NCBI GenBank assembly: GCA_019828565.1
Contig: JAHDYR010000011.1
Coordinates: 558,001 to 622,000 of the forward strand
Direction: 5' to 3'
DNA from: Carpediemonas membranifera
Taxonomy: Eukaryota; Fornicata
DNA length: 64,000 nucleotides
Below the pieces are notes generated by a model, which was given only the letters and a program-made list of their open reading frames with translations, was not told the DNA's origin and made no database searches. The position numbers were made by a program, and so were the translations under genes. Positions 9,257-19,554 of this stretch are shown in pieces. Numbering within the stretch: the first letter of the stretch is position 1; every line of letters begins with the position of its first letter.

Positions 9257-10210
9257 ATGAGGATGAATAAGAAGATCGTGCTTGGAACAGTAGCTGCTGG
9301 CACTGCAGTAGCCGCTGGCTCCGCCTTTGCGCTCAAGAAGTACCTGGATAAGTGTGAGCAGCAACACCGCGATGAAATGATCCGAGCAAATCTCAAGGAC
9401 GCCTCCTCGCAAGCCCTTGCCCCATTTTTCACTGAGAAAGTCTTCCTCTCCCTCCTTGAAGCCGTGAAGACCGCCTCTGAAGTGGACGCCCTCGTCAACC
9501 AGGCCAAGTCTGCGGAGTACAAGGTCATGGAGCAGGACGCCAAGGACGCACTCCGCAAGGAGATCGTTACCAGGAACATTGCGCGTGCTAGCGGGACAAT
9601 TGCCGCCATCGGCGACGCCTTCGCCTGGATCCGGGTTGCAGACCTCGTCCAGCGCTCAGCCATGCGCTCCCGGCGCGTGCCCACCGACGCAGCTGTGGAC
9701 GACTACCGCAAGGCAGTCACTACCGCTGTTCTCGAGGCCGTCCCCGCCATCTGGGCCGATGCCCTGGCTGCCACGCGGGAGTGGATGGATGAACAGGGGC
9801 TTTCGGACAAGAGCGTCGTCAACATCGATATGCTGAACCAGGGTATCACCACCATCGTCGCCTCTACCCCCTCGCACGACATCTACCGCGAGGCTCTCAA
9901 GGCTGCCTCCGCTGGCCGCCCCGCCACCCTCGTCGGCCACATGCTTTCCGTGGCTACGTCAATGAAGCATTTTATTGCCAACTCTGAGGTGAGTCAGATG
10001 CTGGCAGGCATGTACATGTCGAATCTTCTCGGAGCCCTCCCCCTCGAGACTGACAACGACGTCATGCTCGTCAAAGCCATCGGGCCTCTATCTGGGGCTC
10101 TGGTGGAGATCGTACCGCATGAAGCAAGGCATCCTGGGCTCCGCATGTTGGATAGGGGCACCGTCGATGATATGCAGGGTCTTGCTGAGGCCATCGTGGA
10201 TGCCCTTTGA
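9257..10210 (+). CDS. Pex3-like membrane-anchored peroxin candidate
   Basis: The 317-residue product has an N-terminal hydrophobic anchor (residues about 5-24, IVLGTVAAGTAVAAGSAFAL), then a basic/helical stretch (KKYLDKCEQQHRDEMI) and an all-helical body. The order of blocks matches Pex3: anchor plus charged helix; a hydrophobic helix around RNIARASGTIAAIGDAFAWI; DDYRKAVTTAVLEAV; and a C-terminal VDDMQGLAEAIVDAL resembling the last Pex3 helix. Pex3 anchors in ER/peroxisome membrane and recruits Pex19 with membrane-protein cargo. The similarity is topological and weak at the residue level; another tail of outer-membrane helical proteins is possible. The ATG at 9257 is the first in frame; a second is two codons later. 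Confidence 0.4.
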   Translation: MRMNKKIVLGTVAAGTAVAAGSAFALKKYLDKCEQQHRDEMIRANLKDASSQALAPFFTEKVFLSLLEAVKTASEVDALVNQAKSAEYKVMEQDAKDALRKEIVTRNIARASGTIAAIGDAFAWIRVADLVQRSAMRSRRVPTDAAVDDYRKAVTTAVLEAVPAIWADALAATREWMDEQGLSDKSVVNIDMLNQGITTIVASTPSHDIYREALKAASAGRPATLVGHMLSVATSMKHFIANSEVSQMLAGMYMSNLLGALPLETDNDVMLVKAIGPLSGALVEIVPHEARHPGLRMLDRGTVDDMQGLAEAIVDAL

Positions 10211-10357
10211 ACATATGGCGCGTGATAAAGTGTTAGCGTGTGCGGTGTGTCGCTTTGGCCTGGGGGAGGGGTGTGAGCTGTGTTTGACACTGGCGATTGA
10301 CGACTTCATTTTCACCACCAACAGCAACAGCTCTTTGGGCATCTTCGAGGTAAGAAG

Positions 10358-13300
10358 ATGGAATGGGCCGATGAATTAGGCGATTTTAGCAAAGAACTGG
10401 ATGCCTTGAAGCAGCAGTACTCTCGGCGTAACAAGAAACTCACTGATCAGCTCACATGCGTGCAGGAAGAACGAGATAAGCTCCAGGCGGACCTTCAAGC
10501 AGCTAATCAGAAGTTTAATACCCTGAATTCCGAAAGCACGCGCAAAACTACCGAGCTTCAGCGTAGTTTGGACCGGATTTCGCGCCAGAACACCATGCTC
10601 GAACAACGTCTAGCCACCGCCGAACGCGACGCCAAGAAGCATATATCAGCATTTAAGTCCCTCGAACAGGAGCTACACGAGAAGGACATGGCGTCAGATC
10701 GCCAGTACACGAGCCTCCAGGGCCGTTGCCGTGCTCTCGAAGAGCAACTCGCACAACGGATGAAAGAAGTCCGCGACGCCGAGTCGAGAGCCTCTACCGC
10801 AGAGAAGGAGATCGTCACCGTGAAGCGACAGAGTGCGGGAGACCTGGCCAGGGTCCGCCAGGCTCTGGACAGTGCCCAACGGGAGCATGGCCTCCAGCTG
10901 ACCGGCTTGAACACGGCGGCGGCAGACTACAAGCAGGAGATCGCCAGGCTGAACGAGATGCTATCCCAGACTACCAGCGACCGCTCGGCTGTCCAGGCGG
11001 AGGCGTCGGACCTCTCCACGCAGGTCGCCATCCTCGAGGCCGCCATGAAGGACGCCGAGGTGAGGCACAAGGCAGCACTGGCCGAGGCTAACAGCAAGAC
11101 CGCGGTCCTGGAAGAGAAGGTGCGCCATTCTGAGGGCGACGTCCGTCGAACCCGGGAAGAGTTCGACAAGGTGAAGGAGGACGCCGTTACACAGCTCATG
11201 GCCCTCGAGAACGAACGCGACAGCCTCAACAGCGACCTTAGGACCACTCGGATGATGCTCGAGTCCGCCCAGTCGACCCTGGAGAAGGAGATGGCCGTCA
11301 TGCAAGAGACGGTGCAGGATAAGGACGAGCAGATTGCCCAGGCGCTGGAGAAGCAGCATGCGATTACGGCCGAGTACGAGGAGAAGCTGCTAGACGACCA
11401 GCAGCGGTATACAGCGATTATTGAGGAGCAGAAGCTTGACTTGGAGGAACAGATCGACGCCCATGGCCAACTACAGGGCCAGCTCTCTGAGGCCAACCGC
11501 CAGCTGGATGACATGCGCATGGCTCTGAGCGAGAGGGACGCCGACCTCGCCCGTATGAGACAGGAGTACGATGAGCTGCTCGGAGACAGAGACGAGGCGG
11601 TTGAACGGGGCCAGCGGGAGGTGGAGGAGCTCGAGACTGAGCTTGGTGTGACTACTGGACGGCTGAGCCAGGCTGAGTCAGCACTCAAGGCGGAGGGGGA
11701 CCGGCGCCAGAAGTTTGAGAGCCAGGCTACCGAGCAGGCCGCGGAGATCGACGGGCTCAGACGGAACCTGACCGCGATGAAGGGTAGACTCGCGGCCGTG
11801 ACCCAGAACAGCGAGCTGAAGCTCGAAGACCAACAGGATGAGCACCGGCAGGCTCTGGGTCAGCTGCAGAGGGCCCTGGACGCCACCACCACCGAGCTGA
11901 CTGAGACGAAGGGCAGACTGACTGCCTTGACTGCTGAACACGACCGGGTCACTGAGAAATACAACGAGGAGAGGTTCTTGCTGCTGGAGGTCGAGGCCAA
12001 GCTCGACGCCACGACCCAGGACCGCGACAGCCTGGCAGAGGAGCTCAGTGACGCCGCCACAGAGCACAGGAGAGCGACAGAAGCCGCAGCGAAGGCAGCC
12101 AACCAGGAGCGGGAGGCGCACAGCTCAGACATGATGCGCATGACCCTCGAAAAGGAGCACCTCGAGGCTGAGAGAACCCGTCTCGCCCAGATGGTGGAGA
12201 GCCTGCACGCCGACATGTCGCACGGCCTCAACGACGCCGCCCTGGCCAACTATTCGACCGGCGAGGAGCTCGAGAAGGTCCGTGCCGAGGTTGACAGGCT
12301 CGAGAAGGAGCTGTCAGACAGCGCAGGGACTCTGGTCGCTGTGCAGGAGGAGAAGAAGAGGGTAGAGTCGACGCTCACGGCAGAGGTCGGCAGACTCGAG
12401 CAGACGTTGGCCCGGGATCGGGCAGACTTCAAAGGCCAGGCTGATGACCAGCGGGAGGCACTCGACACCGCTAACCAGCAGCTTGCCGACGCGAGGGCCA
12501 CTATCAGAACACTCGAGGGCAAGCTGCGGGACCTCTCGGGCAACTACAAATCTCTGCTGGAGCGGAGTCAGAGTGAGTCTGATGACATGGCCGGTCGTCT
12601 GTCGCGTGTGGAGAAGGACCTCGAGGCCAGGCGCAAGGAGCTGAAGGAGGCGAACGAGCTCTATCACAATGAGCGGGCAAGCAGCGATGAAGCCCAGATG
12701 GCGTTCGACAAATACCGCGCCGAAGCCGATGAAAAGATTGCTCGCGCGGAGGCTCGAATCCAGGCCTTGATCTCTGAGAGGGACACCATCGTCGCCCGCA
12801 CGAGAGAGCAAGCCAAGAAGGATGCCGCTGAGCGCGACGACGCCGTTGCCGAGGCCCGCCGCGTGACGGACGAACTCACCCGTTTCCAAGAGACCGTCCG
12901 TCGCCTCGAGTCGACCCGTATGAAGGAGACCGAGCGGGCCGGCGACGTCGAGCTGGACCTCCGTGAGCAGCTTGAGGAGACCCAGCGCCGCGAGGCTGAC
13001 TTGAAGAGCGCCATGGCAGCTTCCAAACGCGAGGCCGAGTCCGAGGTGAGACGACTCGGCCGGACGATCGAGGAGCAGCTTACCGAGCTCAGCCAGCTGT
13101 CCGAGGAGCTTGAGGAGGCTCGTACCGAGGTCCTCTCGGCCAAGGGTAGGGGAGATAAGCTTGAGGCCGAGCTGGCCGACCTCCAGCGGCGTCATGAGCA
13201 GGCCCTCGAGGCCAGGGCCGAGAGAGAACGCGCCTTTGATGACAGCCAGCAGCGGGCCCAGAGCCTGCGTAGGGAGCACGAGTCTGAGATTGACAGGCTC

Positions 13301-13915
13301 CAGAAGCGTCTCGACACTGCTCTGGCCGAGCTCGAGGAGAGCAGGTCCGGCCTGGGCGATCAGACAGCGCTGGTTACTAAGTTTGAGGGAGAAATTCGGG
13401 AGCTCGAGAGAAAGCTGGCGTTTGAGCGCGGTGCACGGCGTGACGACACGCTAAAATTCCAAAAGGAACTGAGACAACTCCAGAGCGCAGTTTTGGCCGA
13501 GAAACGCGAGCTCGAGAACCGGGTCGAGCTGCTTACAAGGGAGGGCGAGAGCAAGAGCAGGCTCAGAGCCAAGTCACTAGAGGCTGAGCTCGAGAGCGCA
13601 AGCAGGACCCAGCATTCCCAGCAGCTTAAGGTCGCCGGCCTGCAGTCCCGCTTCACCATCCTTCGGCAATACGCGGATCGTTTGCAGCACATTATGGAAC
13701 GCCAGGGGCTCGGGCACCTTGTACCCCCAGAGCCCATGATGATGAGCGATGAGAGCCAGAACAGGGGGCCGGCCAACAGCACGAGGTCGACTACCATGGT
13801 GCTCTCACCGGCACTCTCCCGGCTATCCGAGAAGGCCCGGGTTGCCCGGTCGCGGATGTCACCCCAGGACCTGGGGACACCTGGTCTGGCCGTGGTGTCG
13901 TCGCCTGAGTTTTAG
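10358..13915 (+). CDS. Giant coiled-coil protein (1185 aa), function unknown
   Basis: Residues about 5-1130 form a near-continuous coiled coil with heptad patterns, no transmembrane segment and no catalytic domain. A conserved-looking non-coil patch near the end, LQSRFTILRQYADRLQHIMER followed by GLGHLVPPEPMMM, is followed by a serine/threonine/proline tail with SPQDLGTPG-type phosphosite-like motifs. Such architecture fits a golgin, basal-body or cytoskeletal scaffold; the sequence does not decide between them. It follows the Pex3-like gene in the same direction after 147 bp. CTGTAATAAAG 14 nt after the stop is a likely polyadenylation signal. Confidence 0.8.
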   Translation: MEWADELGDFSKELDALKQQYSRRNKKLTDQLTCVQEERDKLQADLQAANQKFNTLNSESTRKTTELQRSLDRISRQNTMLEQRLATAERDAKKHISAFKSLEQELHEKDMASDRQYTSLQGRCRALEEQLAQRMKEVRDAESRASTAEKEIVTVKRQSAGDLARVRQALDSAQREHGLQLTGLNTAAADYKQEIARLNEMLSQTTSDRSAVQAEASDLSTQVAILEAAMKDAEVRHKAALAEANSKTAVLEEKVRHSEGDVRRTREEFDKVKEDAVTQLMALENERDSLNSDLRTTRMMLESAQSTLEKEMAVMQETVQDKDEQIAQALEKQHAITAEYEEKLLDDQQRYTAIIEEQKLDLEEQIDAHGQLQGQLSEANRQLDDMRMALSERDADLARMRQEYDELLGDRDEAVERGQREVEELETELGVTTGRLSQAESALKAEGDRRQKFESQATEQAAEIDGLRRNLTAMKGRLAAVTQNSELKLEDQQDEHRQALGQLQRALDATTTELTETKGRLTALTAEHDRVTEKYNEERFLLLEVEAKLDATTQDRDSLAEELSDAATEHRRATEAAAKAANQEREAHSSDMMRMTLEKEHLEAERTRLAQMVESLHADMSHGLNDAALANYSTGEELEKVRAEVDRLEKELSDSAGTLVAVQEEKKRVESTLTAEVGRLEQTLARDRADFKGQADDQREALDTANQQLADARATIRTLEGKLRDLSGNYKSLLERSQSESDDMAGRLSRVEKDLEARRKELKEANELYHNERASSDEAQMAFDKYRAEADEKIARAEARIQALISERDTIVARTREQAKKDAAERDDAVAEARRVTDELTRFQETVRRLESTRMKETERAGDVELDLREQLEETQRREADLKSAMAASKREAESEVRRLGRTIEEQLTELSQLSEELEEARTEVLSAKGRGDKLEAELADLQRRHEQALEARAERERAFDDSQQRAQSLRREHESEIDRLQKRLDTALAELEESRSGLGDQTALVTKFEGEIRELERKLAFERGARRDDTLKFQKELRQLQSAVLAEKRELENRVELLTREGESKSRLRAKSLEAELESASRTQHSQQLKVAGLQSRFTILRQYADRLQHIMERQGLGHLVPPEPMMMSDESQNRGPANSTRSTTMVLSPALSRLSEKARVARSRMSPQDLGTPGLAVVSSPEF

Positions 13916-14460
13916 ACTGTACTATGCTGTAATAAAGTTGGTTTGATGATGGATGGAGTGTATTGGAAAACCGTGCGCATCTTTAGCATTCTAAACATAA
14001 ACTGCACTTGACTTAGGCAAATATCGAGAGAACATACTCCATACGAACACGTACATACAAGTACAGTCACACGTGGCATTGCTATCGGCTTTAAGAATTC
14101 GTATTAGGGCCCACGTGTGCAGAACTTTTTTCGTCAGAGTGAACTTGACGAGTTCAACAAGAAATTGCACCCCGAGACGGGCAGGGTAGGATGCGGAGCC
14201 ATTAACAGGGTCATGTACAGTGGTCAACAAGCTTCAGAAACAACGTGAGTGACTCAATGTTTGAATCAAAACACGAACTTGACTGTGCGATGACATTTGA
14301 AGCGGGTGCCACCCGGTCTGTAGTCATCTAGGGCTATGCCCCGAGGCGAGAAACTCTCAGTGTTCCCCCCAGAAAGTTGCGGACGGTCCAAACCTATTTG
14401 CAGTTGTTCACCCTCACACAGGTGGCCCGTGGCTCTGGGTCGGCGGGACGTAAATCATGT
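13916..14460. other. Intergenic interval with an orphan TAAACTGC element
   Basis: Contains the 3' end of the coiled-coil gene and, near 13996, CATAAACTGCAC identical to the element at 6491. No ORF follows it closely, so it may start a long leader for the Myb gene, an RNA or nothing. I see no other structure. Confidence 0.35.
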
Positions 14461-15203
14461 ATGGTAATGATACCAATCATCGAGATACGGTTGGCGATAC
14501 GTTCGATCTTGAAAGCGACTTTGGAAGAAAAAACATCAGAATTCAAGAATTGGCCAATGGCTATGAGTAATGCTCTTGACGCTCTCTCATCCGCTGCACA
14601 CCAAAGTTTTATTGCCAAAGAGTCCGCGATGAAAGTAGAAGCGCAAGAACTCGAGCTATCGTCGCCAAGTTCATCTTCACTTTCCCTTCCTACGGGGACT
14701 ATGAAGCCCCGTCAACGTTTCGCCTGGACGCCTGAATTGCATCACTCTTTTGAAGAAGCTGTGCTCAAACTAGGTCTCAAGAGCGCACGGCCGCGCCATA
14801 TCTTAACAGTAAGTTCAAATCACGAGAATCAATTCTTACTCAGGAGATGCGACGCACCTGCACCTGCGCTAGCATTGCAGAAGTGACGAGGGACAACATC
14901 AGTAGCCACCTCCAAAAGTATCGCGCCCGCGCGATGACGCTTTTCAAACTTTCACGCTCTGAACTCACTGACTCGCACGGCGAGCTCATCCGCAAGCTCC
15001 AGGCCGAGGGCCGCGGCCAGGAGACCACCATCGTCTCCGCCCCGTGCTACTCCATGCAGAAGCAGGCACAGTCTCAACCAGCCATGGCTCAGCACAAGGC
15101 CACGGTCGTCACACGACAGAGCACTGGAAGCGTCTCTCTGTTGATCACCCGCACTGTCCGCATGCCGCGTCCGATCATTAGGGACCCTGACAGACAGTTT
15201 TAA
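14461..15203 (+). CDS. GARP/SHAQKYF-type Myb DNA-binding protein, one intron (second copy)
   Basis: Exons 14461-14808 and 14844-15203 give 235 residues. The 35-nt intron (14809-14843) has GTAAGT and TTACTCAG ends. The joined product contains RFAWTPELHHSFEEAVLKLG and DNISSHLQKYRARAM, the two halves of a GARP Myb domain, split exactly where the paralogue at 5791-6358 is split (after HILA/HILT, before EM). A longer insert between helices 2 and 3 (RRTCTCASIAEV) distinguishes it. The N-terminal about 85 residues are helical and serine-rich. Several in-frame starts exist (14377 to 14563), so the exact N-terminus is uncertain. It is probably a transcription regulator. Confidence 0.75.
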
Positions 15204-15510
15204 CACTCGGATCATATTACTCGGCTGATTTCAGCCAGATTCTCGGATTTAACTCTAAATGAGTATTTAAGCTGTGATTGTGATGGCCTGGAAGTTTAGG
15301 CCTTAGTATTCTGATCTGCGTGTCGGCACTCCGTGCTGAGCAGCGTTGCATTGGCCAGGACTTGTTGGTTCCTGACCGGAGTGACCAGAACGCGTAGTAT
15401 CCGGCCGGCCACCGCTCCGGCTTAGCGGACTGGAGCATTCATCCACACGATAGGAGGGCAGAGCGCCTAGATCGGAGCAGTTTTGGCCCAGTGATCCGAG
15501 AGATCCAACA
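15204..15510. other. Intergenic interval
   Basis: Just over 300 bp between two plus-strand genes. No RNA gene, repeat or clear promoter element was recognised. Confidence 0.3.
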
Positions 15511-17316
15511 ATGGACTTCTCCAGCATATTTGAGGCCGCGCTGGGGATACGAGACATACGGATAGAAGCTTCCAACACCACTACCATCACACAGGCTGTT
15601 GTATCCTGTGCGATGAGTATTGGCGAGGACTACTCATTCATCGCAGAAAAGACGCAGGAGATTCTCACAAGCTTAGATGAGCCGTATTCTGGCTATATAT
15701 ACGCAATTGCGAACGAGATGGTTGATGTATTAACGGAGTATGAAAACTACATCGGCGATTGCTCCATCGACTCCTGCTCAAGCGAGAAGCACTCTCTCAT
15801 GGCCATTCTGAGACACATAGAGGGCAGCGCCTGGCCAGAAATACTTCATATGGCGCGAAAACTCCTCTCCGATGTCACCTCTCCCGCATCCGATGACACG
15901 AATGTCCTCACGACCCTGTACCGCATGTCCCTCATGAATCGCCCAGAGCACGACGCCCCCATGCCCCGTATGGTTCATAGACTGTTTGTAGCTGCATATC
16001 GCGTGTTCGCCCGCTCTCTTGCGGTCTGGCTGACCCGGGGTGAGCTCCTCGACCCGACAGCTGACTTCATGGTTGTCGCCAAGGACGAGGAACCGGAGGA
16101 GACAGTAGCTGCGGGTGCGCCCAAGAACGCCATCAAGCGTGCTGTGGCGGCGGTGCGGTCGTCGAAGTGGTTCAGCGGGTGGGGGGAGGTCGGCAGCCTC
16201 GTGCCGGCCTTCGTGGACAAGCCGACCGCCCAGCGCATCATGACCATCGGCAAGACGGCCCATCTGATCCGGATGACAGGCTCTGAGATCTCGATGGACC
16301 TCAACGGCGAGGCTGTCACGGCCACCTCCCTCGAGACAGCCCTGGTCACGGTCGCCCGGGCGGGCGTCGTCAAGGCAGAGTTCTCGCACGTGATCTCCCT
16401 CCTACACCAGCAGGTTGACCCGCTTTTATGGCAGAGCCTTGTTACCGCGGGGTTCTTCGCCACATTCGACCGTGTGGCGGGCAGTTTCCTTGCTCTGGGC
16501 GATACCGACCCGACTGTGCCCGAGTCACTTTCAGGGTTCTTCTCCGAGTCGATCCAGGGCATGTACCTCACTGCCAGTGCCCGGCTGCTCGAGGTAAGCA
16601 ACTACTCGGCCGCCCTGAACGCTGCCGCGTCGTCCCTCAAGGAACTGGGCCGGCCCCACCGGGACAGGGCCGGCAGTGGATGCAGGGGGGCACCAGTGGC
16701 GGACAGCTTTGCTCTCGACCAGATCCGCCGCATCAACGCCATGCTAGCCGACGTGCGGGCGGGCATGGCGACCTTATCCTGCTACTTCCACTTTACGACG
16801 GAGCACATGGTGTCTACCGCCCGGGGCAGACTAGAGGCATGCAGGAACTTCGAGGACGCGATCAAGAGCCACACGGTCTTCCTGACGAACCTGCAGGAGC
16901 GTCTTTTCGTCGGCTCGCCCATCGGTGTGAACCTGGTGGAGCCCATGCTCCGATGCGTCGGGCAGTTCATCCTGGAGGTCAAGGCAGTCGCCTCAGACAT
17001 TACGATGGCCGCGGACGTTGTGGGTGACAGCGACGTGGCGCTCGATAAGCTGCTGCGGCACTACCAGTCGTACTCGCAGCATTATGGTACACTGGCGCTG
17101 TCGATGGCGACGTTGCGGAATGAGCACCAGACGACCAACCAGCAGCTCAAGCAGCTTCATGCCCTGATGACGTTCGACGCGGCCAGCAACGACAGGAGGA
17201 AGCAGCGCGACGTCCACCGTATGGTGTGGGACCGGTCGATGCCCGAGCAGCGCCGACCCGAGAACCACACACCGGACCGGAGTCGCATTTTGATGAGACG
17301 GACTGGGAGCCGCTGA
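15511..17316 (+). CDS. Gamma-tubulin complex component (GCP/Spc97-Spc98 family)
   Basis: The 601-residue product carries the GRIP1 hallmark YRVFARSLAVWLTRGELLDP (about residues 163-182) and further on SLVPAFVDKPTAQRIMTIGK (about 230-249), matching the LPSF...A..IL..GK pattern of GCPs. The C-terminal half is helical, ending in the usual gamma-tubulin-binding GRIP2 region with LLRHYQSYSQHYG and LTNLQERL-like segments. GCPs build the gamma-tubulin ring that nucleates microtubules at basal bodies and spindle poles. The length (about 600) is closest to GCP4, but I cannot assign the paralogue. A TATAGTAAAAATG follows the stop, a likely poly(A) signal. Confidence 0.8.
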   Translation: MDFSSIFEAALGIRDIRIEASNTTTITQAVVSCAMSIGEDYSFIAEKTQEILTSLDEPYSGYIYAIANEMVDVLTEYENYIGDCSIDSCSSEKHSLMAILRHIEGSAWPEILHMARKLLSDVTSPASDDTNVLTTLYRMSLMNRPEHDAPMPRMVHRLFVAAYRVFARSLAVWLTRGELLDPTADFMVVAKDEEPEETVAAGAPKNAIKRAVAAVRSSKWFSGWGEVGSLVPAFVDKPTAQRIMTIGKTAHLIRMTGSEISMDLNGEAVTATSLETALVTVARAGVVKAEFSHVISLLHQQVDPLLWQSLVTAGFFATFDRVAGSFLALGDTDPTVPESLSGFFSESIQGMYLTASARLLEVSNYSAALNAAASSLKELGRPHRDRAGSGCRGAPVADSFALDQIRRINAMLADVRAGMATLSCYFHFTTEHMVSTARGRLEACRNFEDAIKSHTVFLTNLQERLFVGSPIGVNLVEPMLRCVGQFILEVKAVASDITMAADVVGDSDVALDKLLRHYQSYSQHYGTLALSMATLRNEHQTTNQQLKQLHALMTFDAASNDRRKQRDVHRMVWDRSMPEQRRPENHTPDRSRILMRRTGSR

Positions 17317-17598
17317 GCGTTGTCATTGTATAGTAAAAATGACAGAGCGGCGCTTGGGCGGGTTGGCCCTGCGCTTGAGTTTTCCCACCACTGATGCCTT
17401 GAGCTGAGCGGCGGAAAATTCCGAGAGTGAGGTCTTGGCAGCGATGAAATTGACACCCCCGGACTGGTCGTCGATGGGGCCTAAGAAGTACCCATTTGAC
17501 GTATTTGTACTGACTGGAGGGATCTGAGATCGTCAGACGCATTTATGACAAGCTTATGTATACCATAAATGACGTATTGATTTGACACTTGAACGACA

Positions 17599-18377
17599 AT
17601 GGCTGCGTTAGGCGTTGGGTATGTTTGTAAGAGTGATTATTACGCAGGTATGATCTGGCAGCAACTACATTCTCTACAGATGGCCGTCTCTTCCAAGTAG
17701 AGTACGCTGGGAAGGCTGCTGATAATTCTGGCCTTGTTTGCGCGCTCCGTGTGGAAAACGGTATTGTTTTTGCTGCTGAGAAGCTCATGCACTCCGATCT
17801 ACTTGTTCCTAGCTGGGGCAAGCGCATATTCACCATCAACGACAAGATTGCCATTGCCATTTCAGGCCTCCTCCCCGATGCGCGGCAGCTAGTGACCCGT
17901 GCTCGCGATGAAGCAGCTAACTACAAGTCCCAGTACGGCCGCGTGATCCCTGTTTCCGTGCTGGGTGACCGCCTCTCGCTCTTTATGCAAATGTATACCA
18001 TGTACGCTGCCGCCCGCCCCTTTGGCTGCTCTATCCTCCTCGGAGGTGTAACTGACGGCAAGCCCGAGCTCTTCCTCATCGAGCCCTCCGGTCTGAAGCG
18101 CGGTTGCTACGGCATGGCGGTGGGCAAGGGAAAGTCGAAGCAAGAGGCCCGCAATAAGGTTGAGACTCTCGTCGACACCCTCCCAACGATGGACATCCAG
18201 CGTGGAGTCATCGAGTCGGCCAAGATCGTCCTTTGCCTGCACGATGAAGACGAGGACCGGCACATGGAGCTCGAGGTGTCCGCCCTCGCCGCGGACATGG
18301 ACCATGCTGTCTTCACCGCCGAGCAGACCGAGCAGATCACCAACCTGGCCAGGGGTGAGCTTGATGCAGAGGAGTAG
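17599..18377 (+). CDS. PSMA3: 20S proteasome subunit alpha (alpha-7/PSMA3-like), one intron
   Basis: A 20-nt first exon (17599-17618) encodes MAALGV plus two bases. A 29-nt intron (17619-17647, GTATGT...ATTACGCAG) follows, then exon 2 to 18377, giving 249 residues. Splicing restores the alpha-subunit N-terminal signature GYDLAATTFSTDGRLFQVEY. Later blocks (DRLSLFMQMYTMYAAARPFG, PSGLKRGCYGMAVGKGKSK, acidic C-tail with LEVSALAADMDHAVF) fit alpha-7. Alpha subunits form the outer rings and gate of the 20S core. They are not proteolytic. The stop overlaps GTGTAAATAG, a likely poly(A) signal, only 36 bp before the transposon pile-up. Confidence 0.93.
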
Positions 18378-18413
18378 TGTAAATAGAGGAACAAGAACGC
18401 CTTTACAGAGCTC

Positions 18414-18418
18414 GCGTA
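18414..18418. repeat. Target-site copy GCGTA (first of three)
   Basis: GCGTA directly precedes the TGTTGCG end of the solo LTR. The same five bases recur at 19550-19554 and 24200-24204, at each outer end and at the junction of the two adjacent elements. Confidence 0.8.
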
Positions 18419-19549
18419 TGTTGCGCAGTATAAACACATTGTTCGAACCTCCAGACAGGGCCTGAAAGGAACGATCAAAGTGCCAAACTGCACAACATCA
18501 TCCGTCCGTAGACGAATGTTGGCGGTTAGCCAATTGATGATACTGGAATGATGTTTGAAGACGTGGGATCAATGTGCGACTGAACGGAGAGCCACTGAGC
18601 TCATCTTCCGTGGCTAGAGAACGCCACAGGATGTTCTCTGCACTCTTGTCCCGATGATCAACATTCAGAGCATCAGAAACTGTTGCGCGCCACTGAGCAC
18701 CACGGCACTGTTGATTTTCGCAGAGCATCACACGATGTGGGTGAACGTGCTGGTCATCACGCGGACGAACTCGCTTGTAGGGGGCGTGGCAGTGAGGGCA
18801 GACGACGGTGGTGCGGTCCTCGTTAACCATGTTAAGATCGACGACATTGTTATACCCCTTGAGAATGGGTACTATCTCTCTCGCGAACTTTCGATATGGC
18901 GCAAGGAATGAGCATACCAGCAGGCGTGGTGAATCCCGAGCTCCCGTAGAAGACTTTCAGGCGAATGGGGGTGGCGATGGGATGGTGGCGAAGCCAACCG
19001 AACTCCCGAGCCAACTGTTGGCCGCAGCGGGCGAGGTGCTTCTGGCGAAGGATGTGGTTCGCAAAGCGCACTCGGCGGAAAGACTTACGCATTCCAGCCT
19101 CGAAAATTTCGTTCGCGTTGTCCAGCACAAACCTAATAGAGTTGTTGATACTCACTAGTCTTGTGCTCTTGAACGACGCGGCCGTCATATCAAAGCCGAA
19201 ACTTGGCGTCTTAGTGTATCCGCACTTTGGAAGGACGCCGGAGCTGGTGGTGCCATCGGGGTGCCTGATGTAATACCCTCCGATGGACCTCGCGCCCGGG
19301 TCGAACCTCATGAGGTGGGCATCAGGATCCGGCGTGGGCGGAGCCTCGGCATTATTGGATGTGGAATAGAAGACAATGAGACGACGTGTGAGCGATTGTG
19401 ATGTTTGCAGCTGTGCTGACGTCCACGAAGAAGACGCTTTGTGGAAGCCCTGGAGAAGACGATCTCCCTACCGACTTAAGACGTGAGTAGGAGGGAGACA
19501 GGGCAGTGTTGCGCAGTATAAACACATTGCTGGACCCTTCAATAGCACA
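18419..19549 (+). mobile_element. Solo LTR (TG...CA) interrupted by a Fanzor-bearing insert
   Basis: It starts TGTTGCGCAG, ends CAATAGCACA and is flanked by GCGTA on both sides, as expected for an integrase-mediated insertion. Its two outer parts (18419-18541 and about 19465-19549) match the 204-bp element at 36915-37118 almost base for base. The middle (about 923 bp) is absent from that copy and holds a broken Fanzor gene. The last about 35 bp also match, in opposite orientation, the end of the neighbouring gypsy LTR, so both LTR families probably use related integrases. Confidence 0.75.
18542..19464 (-). pseudogene. Broken Fanzor (eukaryotic TnpB-like) nuclease, copy A
   Basis: Minus-strand reading gives a RuvC-like core in two frames. 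The first frame has MRFDPGARSIGGYYIRHPDG (RuvC-I Asp), a conserved HILRQKHLARCGQQ helix and LKVFYGSSGF. After a frameshift near 18875, a second frame has NEDRTTVVCPHC (RuvC-II Glu and zinc knuckle) and ALNVDHRDKSAENIL (RuvC-III Asp). The CPHC...C..C zinc ribbon between II and III and the E-x-x-T-S/T-x-x-C order are typical of TnpB/Fanzor. The N-terminal half present in copy B is missing. Fanzors are RNA-guided DNA nucleases carried by transposons. This copy cannot make a full protein. It sits inside a solo LTR. Confidence 0.75.
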
Positions 19550-19554
19550 GCGTA
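19550..19554. repeat. Shared target-site copy GCGTA (middle of three)
   Basis: These five bases are at once the right flank of the solo LTR and the left flank of the gypsy element. Confidence 0.8.

Noticed and set aside
14809-14843. GTTCAAATC resembling a tRNA B-box
   Set aside because: It lies inside a 35-nt intron of a Myb gene and there is no matching A-box or cloverleaf.
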